A stretch of 64,000 nucleotides of DNA from Aequorivita sp. H23M31 (GCF_004022485.1 NZ_CP034951.1:1674001-1738000), one strand, 5' to 3'; counted from the first letter of the stretch, positions 28,890 to 39,344 are shown. The notes: generated by a model from the sequence alone, not told the origin. Made by a program: numbers and translations.

Positions 28890-29172
28890 TTAAGAATTAT
28901 GAATTCAGAATGTAGAATTCGGTTCCTACAGTCTTCCTCCGATTATTTTTGTTTTCTATTCCATTTTTTCCCTTTTCCCCTTCCGCCCCGATGGATTGCG
29001 AAAAAAATTCCGTCCGCAGCGGCGGAAAAGGGAAAAGAATCTTCTATTTCAAAAGAAACGGGATCAAAATAAATTCGATCCCGAATGTTACTTTGTTTAC
29101 CGTTTTTCCGTTGCTAACAAGCGCGGGACATTTTAACAATTCAGAATTCTGAATTCTGAATTCTGAATTTCA
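28890..29172. repeat. Structured 293-bp spacer between rpsJ and rplC
   Basis: The spacer is bounded on both sides by GAATTC-word arrays: 28893-28921, and 29139-29170 where AATTCTG is repeated about four times. Inside is an imperfect inverted repeat (CTTTTCCC... at 28971-28987 against GGCGGAAAAGGGAAAAG at 29021-29037) and a perfect 7-bp hairpin CGGGATC/GATCCCG (29059-29083). No ORF of note. It looks like an inserted, non-coding repeat element of the MITE or REP kind. Confidence 0.65.
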
Positions 29173-29478
29173 TCACACTTTAATCTCTACTTCAACTCCA
29201 CTTGGCAACTCTAGTTTCATTAGAGCGTCAATCGTTTTTGAAGAAGAACTGTAGATATCCAAAAGTCTCTTGTAAGAACTCAATTGGAATTGCTCTCTAC
29301 TTTTCTTGTTCACGTGCGGAGAACGCAGAACTGTAAATATTTTTTTGTGTGTTGGCAAAGGAATCGGACCTGTAACTACAGCACCGGTACTCTTTACTGT
29401 CTTAACGATTTTCTCAGCAGATTTGTCCACCAAATTGTGATCGTAAGATTTTAGCTTTATTCTTATTTTTTGACTCAT
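29173..29478 (-). CDS. rpsJ: 30S ribosomal protein S10
   Basis: Protein of 101 residues of the 30S head, also the NusE antitermination partner of NusB/NusG. It has [20 protein letters not shown] and the signature [20 protein letters not shown]. It lies 12 bp behind fusA, with no tuf gene between. Confidence 0.98.
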   Translation of the reverse strand: MSQKIRIKLKSYDHNLVDKSAEKIVKTVKSTGAVVTGPIPLPTHKKIFTVLRSPHVNKKSREQFQLSSYKRLLDIYSSSSKTIDALMKLELPSGVEVEIKV

Positions 29479-29489
29479 TGCTGAAATTA

Positions 29490-31619
29490 TTATACGTTAG
29501 CGGTTCCTCTTGCTGCTGCAATTACTTCTTCAGAAATATTTGAAGGAGTTTGCGCATAGTGTGAAAATTCCATAGTGGAAGTTGCACGGCCTGAAGACAA
29601 TGTTCTCAAGGTTGTTACATAACCGAACATTTCTGAAAGTGGCACTTCGGCTTTAATAACCTTTGCACCTGCACGGTCGCTCATATTGTTAACCTGTCCG
29701 CGACGACGGTTAAGGTCACCAACCACATCACCCATATTCTCTTCAGGAGTCAATACCTCAAGTTTCATAATAGGCTCTAGGATTACAGCACCAGCAGCTT
29801 TTGCAGCGGCTTTGTAACCAATTTTAGCGGCAAGTTCAAAAGAAAGTGCATCAGAATCCACAGGGTGGAAAGATCCGTCTTTCAATGTAACCTTCATACT
29901 ATCCATTTCAAAACCTGCCAATGGACCATTTACCATTGCTTGTCTGAAACCTTTTTCAACTGCAGGAATAAATTCTTTAGGAACGTTCCCACCTTTTACT
30001 TCGTTTACGAATTCAAGACCAACCTTTCCCTCCTCAGCAGGCTCCAATGTGAATACGATATCGGCAAATTTACCACGTCCACCAGATTGCTTCTTGTAAA
30101 CTTCTCTGTGGTTGGCAGCTTTTGTTAATGCCTCCTTGTATTCAACTTGTGGCTGACCTTGGCTCACTTCTACTTTAAATTCACGACGCAAACGGTCGAT
30201 AAGTACATCTAAGTGAAGCTCGCCCATTCCAGAAATAATTGTTTGACCCGAAGCCTCATCTGTACGTACCTGGAAAGTTGGATCTTCTTCGGCAAGCTTA
30301 GATAAAGCCATACCCAATTTATCAACATCCGCCTTGGTTTTAGGCTCAACCGCAACCCCGATTACAGGATCAGGGAAGTTCATACTTTCCAAAACTATTG
30401 GGAATTTCTCGGCAGATAGTGTATCACCTGTTTTAATATCCTTAAAACCAACTGCAGCTCCAATATCTCCTGCCTCAATAAAATCAATTGCATTTTGCTT
30501 GTTAGCGTGCATCTGATAGATACGTGAGATACGCTCTTTGTTACCAGTACGGTTATTAAGAACATAAGAACCTGCATCCAAGTGACCTGAATAGGTACGG
30601 AAGAAAGCCAAACGACCAACAAAAGGATCGGTAGCAATCTTAAATGCAAGAGCAGCAAAAGGCTCAGCGGTTGAAGGCTTACGCAATTCTTCTTTTTCGG
30701 TATCCGGATTAATCCCTCTAATACCTTCCTTATCCATTGGAGAAGGTAGGTAGCGACAAACACCATCAATCAAAAACTGAACTCCTTTATTTTTAAAAGA
30801 AGAACCACATATCATAGGAATAATACTCATATCCATTACAGCAGCACGAAGCGCAGCGTGCACTTCATCTTCTGTGATGGAATCCTCATCCTCCATATAT
30901 TTTTCAAGAAGGTTCTCGTCATAAGCGGCAACTTCTTCAATAAGCTTACCACGATACATACGAACTTCTTCCTTCATATCTTCAGGAATTTCAACAACGT
31001 CAAAAGTTGAACCGAATGATTCATCGTGCCAAACAATTGCACGGTTTTTAACCAAATCAACGATTCCTTTGAAGTCGGCTTCATCACCTAAAGGCAAAAC
31101 GATTGGCACAGCGTTGGAACCCAACATATCCTTAACCTGTTGGCAAACTGCCAAAAAGTTAGCTCCATTTCGGTCCATTTTATTAACGAAACCAATTCGT
31201 GGCACTTTATAGTTATCAGCCAATCTCCAGTTAGTTTCTGATTGAGGCTCAACACCGTCAACAGCACTAAACAAAAATACCAATCCATCAAGAACCCGTA
31301 GCGAGCGGTTCACCTCTACGGTAAAGTCCACGTGGCCAGGAGTGTCTATAATATTAAAGTGGTATTCTTTGGTTTCCGGAGTAGGCTCTCCATTCTCCAT
31401 AGGAAACTTCCACTTACAGGTGGTAGCAGCTGAAGTAATGGTAATACCACGCTCCTGTTCTTGCTCCATCCAGTCCATTGTAGCCGAACCTTCGTGGGTT
31501 TCGCCCAATTTATGGTTTACACCAGTATAAAAAAGTATCCGTTCAGTTGTTGTAGTCTTACCGGCATCGATATGCGCGGCAATTCCAATATTTCTTGTAT
31601 AACTTAAATCTCTTCCCAT
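29490..31619 (-). CDS. fusA: Elongation factor G
   Basis: GTPase of 709 residues that moves tRNAs and mRNA on the ribosome and, with RRF, recycles ribosomes. G1 is AHIDAGKT (15-22), G3 DTPGHVDF, G4 [10 protein letters not shown], and the domain IV-V signature region follows ([20 protein letters not shown]). Full length. Located between rpsG (3 bp) and rpsJ. Confidence 0.98.
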   Translation of the reverse strand: MGRDLSYTRNIGIAAHIDAGKTTTTERILFYTGVNHKLGETHEGSATMDWMEQEQERGITITSAATTCKWKFPMENGEPTPETKEYHFNIIDTPGHVDFTVEVNRSLRVLDGLVFLFSAVDGVEPQSETNWRLADNYKVPRIGFVNKMDRNGANFLAVCQQVKDMLGSNAVPIVLPLGDEADFKGIVDLVKNRAIVWHDESFGSTFDVVEIPEDMKEEVRMYRGKLIEEVAAYDENLLEKYMEDEDSITEDEVHAALRAAVMDMSIIPMICGSSFKNKGVQFLIDGVCRYLPSPMDKEGIRGINPDTEKEELRKPSTAEPFAALAFKIATDPFVGRLAFFRTYSGHLDAGSYVLNNRTGNKERISRIYQMHANKQNAIDFIEAGDIGAAVGFKDIKTGDTLSAEKFPIVLESMNFPDPVIGVAVEPKTKADVDKLGMALSKLAEEDPTFQVRTDEASGQTIISGMGELHLDVLIDRLRREFKVEVSQGQPQVEYKEALTKAANHREVYKKQSGGRGKFADIVFTLEPAEEGKVGLEFVNEVKGGNVPKEFIPAVEKGFRQAMVNGPLAGFEMDSMKVTLKDGSFHPVDSDALSFELAAKIGYKAAAKAAGAVILEPIMKLEVLTPEENMGDVVGDLNRRRGQVNNMSDRAGAKVIKAEVPLSEMFGYVTTLRTLSSGRATSTMEFSHYAQTPSNISEEVIAAARGTANV

Positions 31620-31622
31620 TGT

Positions 31623-32099
31623 TTAGAATCTGAAATGTGAGAATGCTTTGTTAGCTTCTGCCATTTTATGAGTATCCATACGCTTCTTAACAGCAGCTCC
31701 TTCCTCTTTTGCAGCGGCAAGGACCTCAGCAGCTAATTTAGCGGCCATAGATTTCTCGTTTCTTTTTCTTGAATAAACAATTAACCACTTCATTGCAGTA
31801 GCAATTTTACGGTCTGGACGTATTTGCATAGGAATCTGGAAGGTTGCACCCCCAACTCTACGGCTACGTACCTCTACGTGGGGCATAACATTGGAAAGAG
31901 CATCTTTCCATAGCTCCAGTGATGTTTTCTCGTCGTCTTGTTTCTTTTCTTCTACAATGTCCATTGCATCATAGAAAACTTTGAAAGCCACACTCTTTTT
32001 TCCGTCCCACATCATGTTGTTTACAAAACGCGTAACCAACTGGTCGTTAAACCTAGGATCTGGCAAAAGGGGTCTTTTCTTGGCCTGTTTTTTTCTCAT
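31623..32099 (-). CDS. rpsG: 30S ribosomal protein S7
   Basis: Protein of 158 residues that organises the 3' major domain of 16S rRNA and lines the E site. It shows DPRFNDQLVTRFVNNMMWDG, the beta-hairpin VGGATFQIPMQIRPDRKIAT and the end HKMAEANKAFSHFRF. Confidence 0.98.
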   Translation of the reverse strand: MRKKQAKKRPLLPDPRFNDQLVTRFVNNMMWDGKKSVAFKVFYDAMDIVEEKKQDDEKTSLELWKDALSNVMPHVEVRSRRVGGATFQIPMQIRPDRKIATAMKWLIVYSRKRNEKSMAAKLAAEVLAAAKEEGAAVKKRMDTHKMAEANKAFSHFRF

Positions 32100-32165
32100 T
32101 TCTTGTTTTGTTAATGGCTAAGAAGTCAATTGTTTAACACGATCGACCTATAACCCGTTTTCATT

Positions 32166-32540
32166 TTACTTCTTTGGGCGTTTTGCTCCGTACTTAGATC
32201 TACGTTGCGTGCGGCCTGCAACACCTGCGGTGTCCAATGCGCCACGAACAATGTGATACCTAACCCCTGGCAAATCTTTTACCCTTCCACCTCTAACCAA
32301 TACTATCGAGTGCTCTTGGAGATTGTGACCTTCGCCTGGGATGTATGCGTTTACTTCCTTACCATTTGTAAGCCTTACCCTTGCTACTTTACGCATAGCA
32401 GAGTTTGGTTTTTTTGGCGTAGTAGTATATACACGCGTACAAACACCACGACGTTGTGGGCACGAATCCAAAGCAACCGATTTACTCTTCTTGGTTATTC
32501 TGGTCCTTCCTTTACGTACTAATTGTGAAATTGTTGGCAT
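32166..32540 (-). CDS. rpsL: 30S ribosomal protein S12
   Basis: Protein of 124 residues at the decoding centre. The accuracy loops [11 protein letters not shown] (Lys43/Lys44) and [10 protein letters not shown] (Lys88) are wild type, so no streptomycin-resistance allele is visible. First gene of the long ribosomal block, about 50 nt behind the predicted transcription start. Confidence 0.98.
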   Translation of the reverse strand: MPTISQLVRKGRTRITKKSKSVALDSCPQRRGVCTRVYTTTPKKPNSAMRKVARVRLTNGKEVNAYIPGEGHNLQEHSIVLVRGGRVKDLPGVRYHIVRGALDTAGVAGRTQRRSKYGAKRPKK

Positions 32541-32575
32541 ATAAAATATGTATTATTACTGTTTAAAATAAAACA

Positions 32576-32591
32576 CCCCTATTTTTAGGGG
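32576..32591 (-). promoter_or_regulatory. 5'-terminal hairpin of the rpsL transcript
   Basis: CCCCTA at 32576-32581 pairs with TAGGGG at 32586-32591. Because the promoter predicts a start near 32588-32592, this stem would sit at the very 5' end of the mRNA. It is followed by a T-rich stretch (GTGTTTTATTTT), so attenuation is a second possibility. Confidence 0.55.
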
Positions 32592-32594
32592 ATG

Positions 32595-32625
32595 CAAATG
32601 TAGAATTTTTTTTCTACTAATCAAA
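32595..32625 (-). promoter_or_regulatory. Promoter of the rpsL-to-rplQ ribosomal operon
   Basis: Minus strand TTTG (32622-32625), exactly 19 nt, then TACATTTG (32595-32602). This is a full match to the Bacteroidota sigma-ABfr consensus and the best promoter in the window. Confidence 0.85.
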
Positions 32626-32896
32626 CCCTATCGAATTAATTTTCAGTATGCTTTAAATATTTTTTTAATTTGAATATGAAAAAGGGAGATGAAACGTTAG
32701 TTTTGGGAGGGAATGATGAGGTGCTGGATGCCGGATGCCGGATAACGGATGCTGGATGATACAAGACGATTATCATTTAGTTTCCGCCTGGGAAGAGATA
32801 AAATGTAAACTTTGAGATTCCGGGCCAAACAGAATTTTTGAATGAAATGCGCCCATTATCTTGGCCCTTGGCTCAAAAAACAAACAAATATAAAAG
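32626..32896. other. Divergent intergenic region with a GGATGCC word-repeat
   Basis: Beyond the rpsL promoter the only structure is a direct word-repeat at 32713-32757 (GGATGCC, GGATGCC, GGATAAC, GGATGCT, GGATGAT). For the plus-strand gene at 32897 a weak -7-like TATCTTGG near 32859 has a TTTTTG about 16 nt upstream; not convincing. Confidence 0.5.
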
Positions 32897-34600
32897 TTGA
32901 AATTAAAACAACCTCCTTACCTTTTCCTATACCTTAATATAATAAGCTGTTTTCTCATCGGAATAAACGCGCAAGAAACCACGCTTATTATCAAGGCCGA
33001 AAAACCGCTTTCACAAGGTTTGAGGGATTCGTTACAACTTCAATCCAGCTATAATGGTTTTGATATGGTTAAACAGAAAACCGATACTGTTTTTTTGTCG
33101 CTTCTTCATATGGGCTATATTGATTCGGAATTGCGGGAATTGAAAAAGCAAGATGACAGTACCTATATTGCCGACTTTTATTTAGGAAGGAAATATAATA
33201 CTCTCAAGATTTACTATTCCAAGAATGATTTCTCACCAAAAGAACTTCAGAAAATCTCTTCACAAATTACCGACACCTACTTTCTTCTTCCTTTCGAAAA
33301 AACCCCACTGTCGCTAACAAAACTGGCCACCATTCAAAACCAAAAAGGAAATGCCTTTGCCCGAGTTAAACTTACCGAAATTGAAAAGGATGAAAATGAC
33401 GAATTGACAGCAACACTATTTCTGGACCATGGGAACATCAGAACGGTAGATTCAATTGCAATTAAAGGTTATGAAAAATTTCCAAAATCGTTTTTAAAAT
33501 ATTACGCTGGAATAAAGAAGGGGAAAATATTTGACAGACAAAAACTGATTAAGAAAAACGAAAACCTGAACAGTCTTGGTTTTGCATCCTCAACAAAGGC
33601 ACCTGAAGCGCTCTTCAGAAAAGATTCGACTATTGTATATTTTTATCTGGAAAAACAGAACCACAACCAATTTGAAGGCATATTAGGTTTCGCTACCGAT
33701 GAGGAAACGCAAAAACTGGAACTCAATGGATATTTAAACCTCCAGTTGAATAACAATCTAAATTACGGGGAACAATTTCTCCTTAATTATAAGGCCGATG
33801 GAAAAGAGCAAGTGGAATTCCGAACCAAGGCAACACTACCCTATTTATTCGCAACTCCCTTTGGGGTAAGTGCGGAACTTAAAATTTTTAAACGCGACTC
33901 GAGTTTTGTTACCACAGAACAACAATTGCGGATTACCTATCAGATAAATCCATCCAGTCAAACATATATAGGATATCGCGGCTTTGAGTCCAGCAATCTT
34001 CTGGACGAAATACTTGTAGGAACTCCCATTGAAGATTCGAAATCCAAATTTATTCTTTCGGGGGCCAATTACATCAAAAATCAAAATAAACGGTTGTTCC
34101 CAATAAAAACTTATCTATCGCTGGATTTCGGGTTGGGAAACAGAGAGAGCAAAAAAGAAAAGGAAAATCAATATCTCGCAGAAACAAGACTGAACAATAT
34201 TTTCTACTTAAATCATAAAAATTCCATCTTTGCTCAATTAACCGCCAATGCTCTTTTCAGCGAAACTTACCTAGTAAATGAACTTTTCCGGTTTGGGGGC
34301 ATCAACAGTATCCGTGGATTTGATGAAAACAGTATAGATGCCTCTCTCTTTTCAGTATTAAATACGGAATATAGATATCAATTCAATGAATCCGTGTTCG
34401 CGCATTCCATAATTGACTTTGCATATTTTGAAAACCCAACTCTAGATCTCAGGCAAAAACTGTACAGCTTTGGTTTTGGCTTAGGATTAACTACAAAAGC
34501 CGGCCTGTTCCGATTTATCGTTGCAAATGGAAGCACCCAAGAACAAAACTTCGATTTAGGGAACATAAAAATTCACGTTAGTGTTACTTCTCGATTTTGA
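32897..34600 (+). CDS. Omp85-superfamily (BamA/TamA-like) outer-membrane protein
   Basis: Protein of 567 residues with a signal peptide (hydrophobic to about residue 24, then NAQ), one or two POTRA-like regions (about 25-240, with VDSIAIKGYEKFPKSFLKYY) and a C-terminal beta-barrel. The barrel carries FRFGGINSIRGFDENSI, which corresponds to the VRGF/Y lid motif of the Omp85 superfamily, and ends in Phe, typical of outer-membrane barrels. It is shorter than BamA (about 800), so a TamA-like or accessory role is likely. The start is TTG, since a stop codon lies six bases upstream and no ATG is near. Exact substrate unknown. Confidence 0.75.
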   Translation: MKLKQPPYLFLYLNIISCFLIGINAQETTLIIKAEKPLSQGLRDSLQLQSSYNGFDMVKQKTDTVFLSLLHMGYIDSELRELKKQDDSTYIADFYLGRKYNTLKIYYSKNDFSPKELQKISSQITDTYFLLPFEKTPLSLTKLATIQNQKGNAFARVKLTEIEKDENDELTATLFLDHGNIRTVDSIAIKGYEKFPKSFLKYYAGIKKGKIFDRQKLIKKNENLNSLGFASSTKAPEALFRKDSTIVYFYLEKQNHNQFEGILGFATDEETQKLELNGYLNLQLNNNLNYGEQFLLNYKADGKEQVEFRTKATLPYLFATPFGVSAELKIFKRDSSFVTTEQQLRITYQINPSSQTYIGYRGFESSNLLDEILVGTPIEDSKSKFILSGANYIKNQNKRLFPIKTYLSLDFGLGNRESKKEKENQYLAETRLNNIFYLNHKNSIFAQLTANALFSETYLVNELFRFGGINSIRGFDENSIDASLFSVLNTEYRYQFNESVFAHSIIDFAYFENPTLDLRQKLYSFGFGLGLTTKAGLFRFIVANGSTQEQNFDLGNIKIHVSVTSRF

Positions 34601-34717
34601 CAGGCCTTATTAGGCTTTGGGCGCGAAAAGAGGGCCCTCAAAATTTAACCTCAAAATGCTTGTGTAATTAACTTTTTATTAGGATTTTTGCCGTTGGCTA
34701 ATTCAAAAATATATAAA

Positions 34718-37700
34718 ATGAGAACAAAGTTTAGTGGAATTCTAACGCTGTTGCTAGCGTTGGTTGTGCAGCTTACCTTCGCACAACAAAAAACAATCAC
34801 AGGTAATGTCACCGATGATAACGGAGTGCCTCTTCCTGGGGTAAACGTTATCATAAAAAACACCAATTCTGGAACCCAAACAGACTTTGACGGAAATTAC
34901 TCCCTTCAAGCTAGTGTAGGCCAGACTTTGGTATTTAGTTATGTTGGATATGATTCTCCAGAAATTAAAATTGGGGCTTCAAATTCAATAAACGTAAAAA
35001 TGGCTCCCGGAGAATCCTTGGAGGAAGTGGTAATTATGGGTTATGACCAAAGTATCACTAAAAAGGAATCAATGGGTGCACAAACGACCATTACCGCAGA
35101 GACATTTGAGTCTCGTCCTAGTGGTTCGTTTTTGAATACGTTGCAAGGAAATAGCCCTGGTGCTGTTATCCAGTCAAATTCAGGTTCTCCTGGATCTGCG
35201 CAGATCGACGTACTCATCCGTGGTAGAAACTCTATAAACGCTTCATCCGATCCATTGATTGTTGTTGATGGTATCGTAATGGGATCTGCCCAATTTAGAA
35301 ACCTAAACCAAAATGATTTTGAATCGGTTACTATTCTAAGAGATGCTCACGCTACCTCAATTTACGGTAACAGAGGAGCAAACGGGGTAATTGTAATTAC
35401 CACAAAATCAGGTAAATTCAACCAACCTCTTACGGTAAAGTATGAGACAATGTATGGAGCATTTACTTTGCCTTCAAATGACTACAACCTAGCTGATGCT
35501 CGCCAGAGCTTAACTCTTCAAAAAAGAGTAAACACTGGATTGGGTAAAACCCTAACAGACGAGGAAATAGCTAACTACCCAATTAACACAAATTGGAGAG
35601 ACGAGTTCTTTAGTACTGGTATTAACACCCAGCACAACCTATCTTTCCAACAAGGATCTGAAAAAAGCAAGTCTTATTTCAGTCTTGGTTATACCAATGT
35701 TGAAGGTATGGTACCAACAACAGATTTCCAGAGATTTAACGTTCGTGCAAATGTTGACGGTAAATCCGCTAACGAAAAATTGACTTACGAAGGAAGTATT
35801 GCTACAGCTTACTCCAAGAGACATCAATTGGATAGTGAGACAAATGGTGGTATTAACAACAGCGTTATCCAAAACCCTCTATTCGGCTCGTTGTTAGGAT
35901 TGCCTTATGTTGCAGCCGGACAGTACTCAAGTGGTATAGAATTGTTTGAGGGTATCGGAACAAACTTCGACGGAGGTAACTCCAACCTTGTACTAGAAGA
36001 CATTCTAAGACCTGGATACTATCCTAACGAGTTTACCGAGACTAGTATTTTGGCAAACTTCTCAGTTGCATACGAAATTGTTAAAGGATTGAAAGTTAGA
36101 AACAAAATGGGTATGGATTATAAGCACCAAACAAGAGGTTTCGCACGTGCTCCCTATTCCTATTTGGCAATTGCTGTAGCTAGAGGAGCTAATTTGGACT
36201 TCCCTGGATTGGAAAGAAAGACTAACACTCAAGATGCAACCTTTTCAACTGTTACCAGTTTGAATTATGATGAGACTTTTGGGAATCACCGTATTAAGGC
36301 TGGCGCGTATATGGAATACGTAAAAGCTAACTATAGATATTCTTACCTACAAAAATATGGTCTGATTGAAAGAACTTGGGAATTTGGTGCAGGAACTGGT
36401 TTTGCTCCAAGAGATGGTGATGATTACATTCCTACTGTTGCTTTGAATAAAATAGATGCTGGTTCTTTCTCTTACTTTGGTACATTCGATTATGAATATG
36501 ACAAAAAATACGGGATCGGAGCTACCATTAGACGTGACGCTACCAATAAGTTTGTTGATAGCAAAAAATGGGGTACTTTCTGGTCTGCTGCTGCAAGATG
36601 GGTAATAAGTGACGAGGAATTTCTTAGCACTAGCACTACTGTAAACCTTTTGAAATTAAGAGCTTCTTACGGTGTGACTGGAAACCAAATTCTTTCTATC
36701 CCTGCTCCTGATACCAACCCTCTATATTTGGATTCAGATTTAGTATATGATACTAATGACACCGGTCAAGGATATATGAACCTTCCTACTTACTTCCCTA
36801 TTATTGGAAACTCTGATGTTCAGTGGGAGGAAACAGCTCAAGCAAACATTGGTTTGGACTGGATTTTGTTTGACAACAGATTATCTGGAAACTTGGATGT
36901 TTACCAAAAAATCACTAGCAAATTGTTCAACCAAATGGACCTATCGGCCATTACCGGACAGTACAGTATTAAAGGTAACAATGGTGAAATCACAAATAAA
37001 GGTGTGGAACTTAACCTGAGATATCAAATGTTGAGAAATAAGGATTTCAACTTGGCTGTATATGCTAACGGTTCTTACAACCATAACGAGATTACTGCTC
37101 TAGAAACAGAAGCTATTGATCCAGGAGGGTCAGGTCAAGCTTTGAATGGTCCAGTAAACCAGTTCTATATGTACGAATACGTTGGTGTAAACCCAGAGAA
37201 TGGTGAGCTTTTATTTAATGCTGCTGATGGCTCAGTTACTGAAAACCCTGTTCCTGAAGATGCAGTTTATACTGGTAAATCTAACCTTCCAAAATATGTT
37301 GGTGGATTTGGTTTGAACGCTGATTACAAAGGTTTCTATCTTGACGTAGCGTTCTCTTTCCAAGCTGATTTCTACAAGTGGGATAACGCATTATTCTGGT
37401 TGTATGAAGGTGCTGCTTCTACCGTTGCAAACTACAACGTTTCAGCTGACCTTCTAGATGCTTGGACTCCTGAGAATACAAACGCTAACTTTCCATCTCT
37501 AACCGCCAGCAATAAGAACTTCGATGGTTCATCTGATCGATACTTATTTGATGCATCTTTTGTAAGACTACGTAGCACGGTTCTTGGATATAGTTTCCCA
37601 CAAGAAACATTGGACGGAACCTTTATTAAAGGATTGAATGTATTTGTACAAGGAGAAAATCTCTTGTTATGGACAAAATGGAGAGGATTTGACCCTGAAG

Positions 37701-37774
37701 GATATGTTAACTATTCATTAGGTCAGTATCCAAACCCACGTACTATTTCCTTTGGTGTAAATCTTGAATTCTAA
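34718..37774 (+). CDS. SusC/RagA-family TonB-linked outer-membrane receptor
   Basis: Protein of 1018 residues from the ATG at 34718; a TTG at 34688 would only add ten residues before the signal peptide. Signal peptide 1-23, then a carboxypeptidase-D-like regulatory domain (26-100: ITGNVTDDNGVPLPGVNVII, FDGNYSL, YVGYDS), a plug domain (about 110-232) with DVLIRGRNSI and the SusC signature VTILRDAHATSIYGNRGANG, and a 22-stranded barrel ending in Phe. The TonB-box position reads EEVVIMGYD. With SusD it imports oligosaccharides or peptides across the outer membrane. No glycoside hydrolase, peptidase or sensor gene accompanies it, so the substrate is open. Confidence 0.95.
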   Translation: MRTKFSGILTLLLALVVQLTFAQQKTITGNVTDDNGVPLPGVNVIIKNTNSGTQTDFDGNYSLQASVGQTLVFSYVGYDSPEIKIGASNSINVKMAPGESLEEVVIMGYDQSITKKESMGAQTTITAETFESRPSGSFLNTLQGNSPGAVIQSNSGSPGSAQIDVLIRGRNSINASSDPLIVVDGIVMGSAQFRNLNQNDFESVTILRDAHATSIYGNRGANGVIVITTKSGKFNQPLTVKYETMYGAFTLPSNDYNLADARQSLTLQKRVNTGLGKTLTDEEIANYPINTNWRDEFFSTGINTQHNLSFQQGSEKSKSYFSLGYTNVEGMVPTTDFQRFNVRANVDGKSANEKLTYEGSIATAYSKRHQLDSETNGGINNSVIQNPLFGSLLGLPYVAAGQYSSGIELFEGIGTNFDGGNSNLVLEDILRPGYYPNEFTETSILANFSVAYEIVKGLKVRNKMGMDYKHQTRGFARAPYSYLAIAVARGANLDFPGLERKTNTQDATFSTVTSLNYDETFGNHRIKAGAYMEYVKANYRYSYLQKYGLIERTWEFGAGTGFAPRDGDDYIPTVALNKIDAGSFSYFGTFDYEYDKKYGIGATIRRDATNKFVDSKKWGTFWSAAARWVISDEEFLSTSTTVNLLKLRASYGVTGNQILSIPAPDTNPLYLDSDLVYDTNDTGQGYMNLPTYFPIIGNSDVQWEETAQANIGLDWILFDNRLSGNLDVYQKITSKLFNQMDLSAITGQYSIKGNNGEITNKGVELNLRYQMLRNKDFNLAVYANGSYNHNEITALETEAIDPGGSGQALNGPVNQFYMYEYVGVNPENGELLFNAADGSVTENPVPEDAVYTGKSNLPKYVGGFGLNADYKGFYLDVAFSFQADFYKWDNALFWLYEGAASTVANYNVSADLLDAWTPENTNANFPSLTASNKNFDGSSDRYLFDASFVRLRSTVLGYSFPQETLDGTFIKGLNVFVQGENLLLWTKWRGFDPEGYVNYSLGQYPNPRTISFGVNLEF

Positions 37775-37777
37775 AAA

Positions 37778-39286
37778 ATGAAGAAAATGAAAAATATAAA
37801 ATCAATTTTAATTTTGATGGTTGCAAGCGTGTTGTTTGTATCCTGTGAAGATGCTTATGATATAAAGCCCGCTGGGATTTTAGATGATGAGGCAACCTTC
37901 CAAACTGTTGAAGATGCAAAAACATTCCTAAATGGAATATACGGTTTAATGGATAATACCACCGAAATCTATTTTACAAGTGTATTTACCGACGAAGTTG
38001 CTCCTTCACCTGGTTATAACGGTCAGGACAAGGATCTTCACAGATTTGTACTTGACTTCACTTCTGGTTATGCTTCGGCAATTTGGTTGAAGCATAATAG
38101 AGTAATCAATAGAGTTAACCGTCTAGTAAACGGAGCGGATTTGGTTACTGTACAAGAAGGAGAACAGGCTGAGTTAAATGATATAGTAGCTCAAGGAAAA
38201 ACACTTAGAGCTCTATCTTATCTAACATTATTGAGCTATTTCTCACCTGATATGACAGATGATAACGCTCTTGGTGCAATTTTGTTCACAAATGTACCAA
38301 CAGTTGATGAGTTACTTCCAAGGTCCACTAATGGCGCTTGCTTCGCTCTTATCGAAGAGGATTTAAATTATGCTGAGGCTAACCTAGATTCTCATGAGTT
38401 TATCTATCCAACAAAATCGTTGGTTAATGCAATAAGAGCAAGAATGTATGCTTACAGAGGAAATTATCCTATGGCTAAAACTTATGCTAATAAGGTGATC
38501 AATGATTACGGATTGACTTTGACTCCATCAACTCCTTTTGATCTTTCTAACTTCTACAAAAACAGCGTTACCAACCCTTACAGACAAATCTGGGCTGATT
38601 CACCTGCAAGACAAGTTCCTTCAGATAGATTGGAGAATATCTATTCATTGCAATCGTATTCAAATGCGAATGATTATGGATTCTCACCTGCTGGCCTGTA
38701 CTATTTCAACGTAACAAACATTACAGGTTCACCAATTTGGGGAATGAGTCTTAAGCTTTATGACAAATTGGGGCAAATGCCTGATGATGTTCGTGAGTAT
38801 GCCTTTGTTGATCCAACTACAGATCTAAGTATTAATGCAGTTATGATCGACAAGTATCCTGGTATCCCTGGAGGTCCACTTAGAAACAACTTAAAGTTGT
38901 TCCGTTTGTCTGAAATGTATTTAATCTTAGCTGAAGCTCAAGCTGCCGCTGGTCAGATTGATCAAGTTGCTCTTACTCTTAACAGTGTACAGAAAGCAAG
39001 ATCGACCACTGGTAATGCAGCTGTTCAATCTTACGCAAATGCAACTGAAGCTTGGGGTGCAATTATGGACGAAAGAAGAAAAGAACTTTGTTTTGAAGGA
39101 CACCGTTATGTTGACATTAAAAGACTTGGAGTGCTAGCTAACAAATCTATCGACCGAAGCGATTTCGATGATGAAGTGCCTGGTATGCCATTGACTATTT
39201 CAAATACCGATCACCGTTTTACTCTCCCTATTCCATCGAGTGAATTTTTCGGAAATCCCGGTATTCAACAGAACCCTGGATACTAA
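37778..39286 (+). CDS. SusD/RagB-family outer-membrane lipoprotein
   Basis: Protein of 502 residues starting 3 bp after susC. A lipoprotein signal ends at LFVSC with Cys23. TPR-like helices form the SusD fold; visible family segments are LRALSYLTLLSYFS, SEMYLILAEAQAAAGQ, DERRKELCFEGHRYVDIKRL and the C-terminal tail GNPGIQQNPGY. It forms the lid on the SusC barrel and binds the ligand at the cell surface. Strong terminator behind it. Substrate unknown. Confidence 0.95.
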   Translation: MKKMKNIKSILILMVASVLFVSCEDAYDIKPAGILDDEATFQTVEDAKTFLNGIYGLMDNTTEIYFTSVFTDEVAPSPGYNGQDKDLHRFVLDFTSGYASAIWLKHNRVINRVNRLVNGADLVTVQEGEQAELNDIVAQGKTLRALSYLTLLSYFSPDMTDDNALGAILFTNVPTVDELLPRSTNGACFALIEEDLNYAEANLDSHEFIYPTKSLVNAIRARMYAYRGNYPMAKTYANKVINDYGLTLTPSTPFDLSNFYKNSVTNPYRQIWADSPARQVPSDRLENIYSLQSYSNANDYGFSPAGLYYFNVTNITGSPIWGMSLKLYDKLGQMPDDVREYAFVDPTTDLSINAVMIDKYPGIPGGPLRNNLKLFRLSEMYLILAEAQAAAGQIDQVALTLNSVQKARSTTGNAAVQSYANATEAWGAIMDERRKELCFEGHRYVDIKRLGVLANKSIDRSDFDDEVPGMPLTISNTDHRFTLPIPSSEFFGNPGIQQNPGY

Positions 39287-39310
39287 TCCAAAAAACAATT
39301 ATAATTCTAC

Positions 39311-39344
39311 AAAGGCCATGCTCAATGCGTGGCCTTTATTTTTT
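39311..39344 (+). terminator. Rho-independent terminator of susCD
   Basis: AAAGGCCA, 11-nt loop, TGGCCTTTATTTTTTAT, 25 bp after the susD stop. The T-run merges with TATATTTA, which is just before the rlmB start. Confidence 0.85.

Noticed and set aside
31620..32165. Missing tuf as a deletion
   Set aside because: Absence of tuf between fusA and rpsJ is usual in this phylum, so it is not a loss specific to this genome.
34688..34717. TTG start ten codons before the susC ATG
   Set aside because: The ATG at 34718 begins a standard signal peptide, and the extra residues would precede it without purpose.
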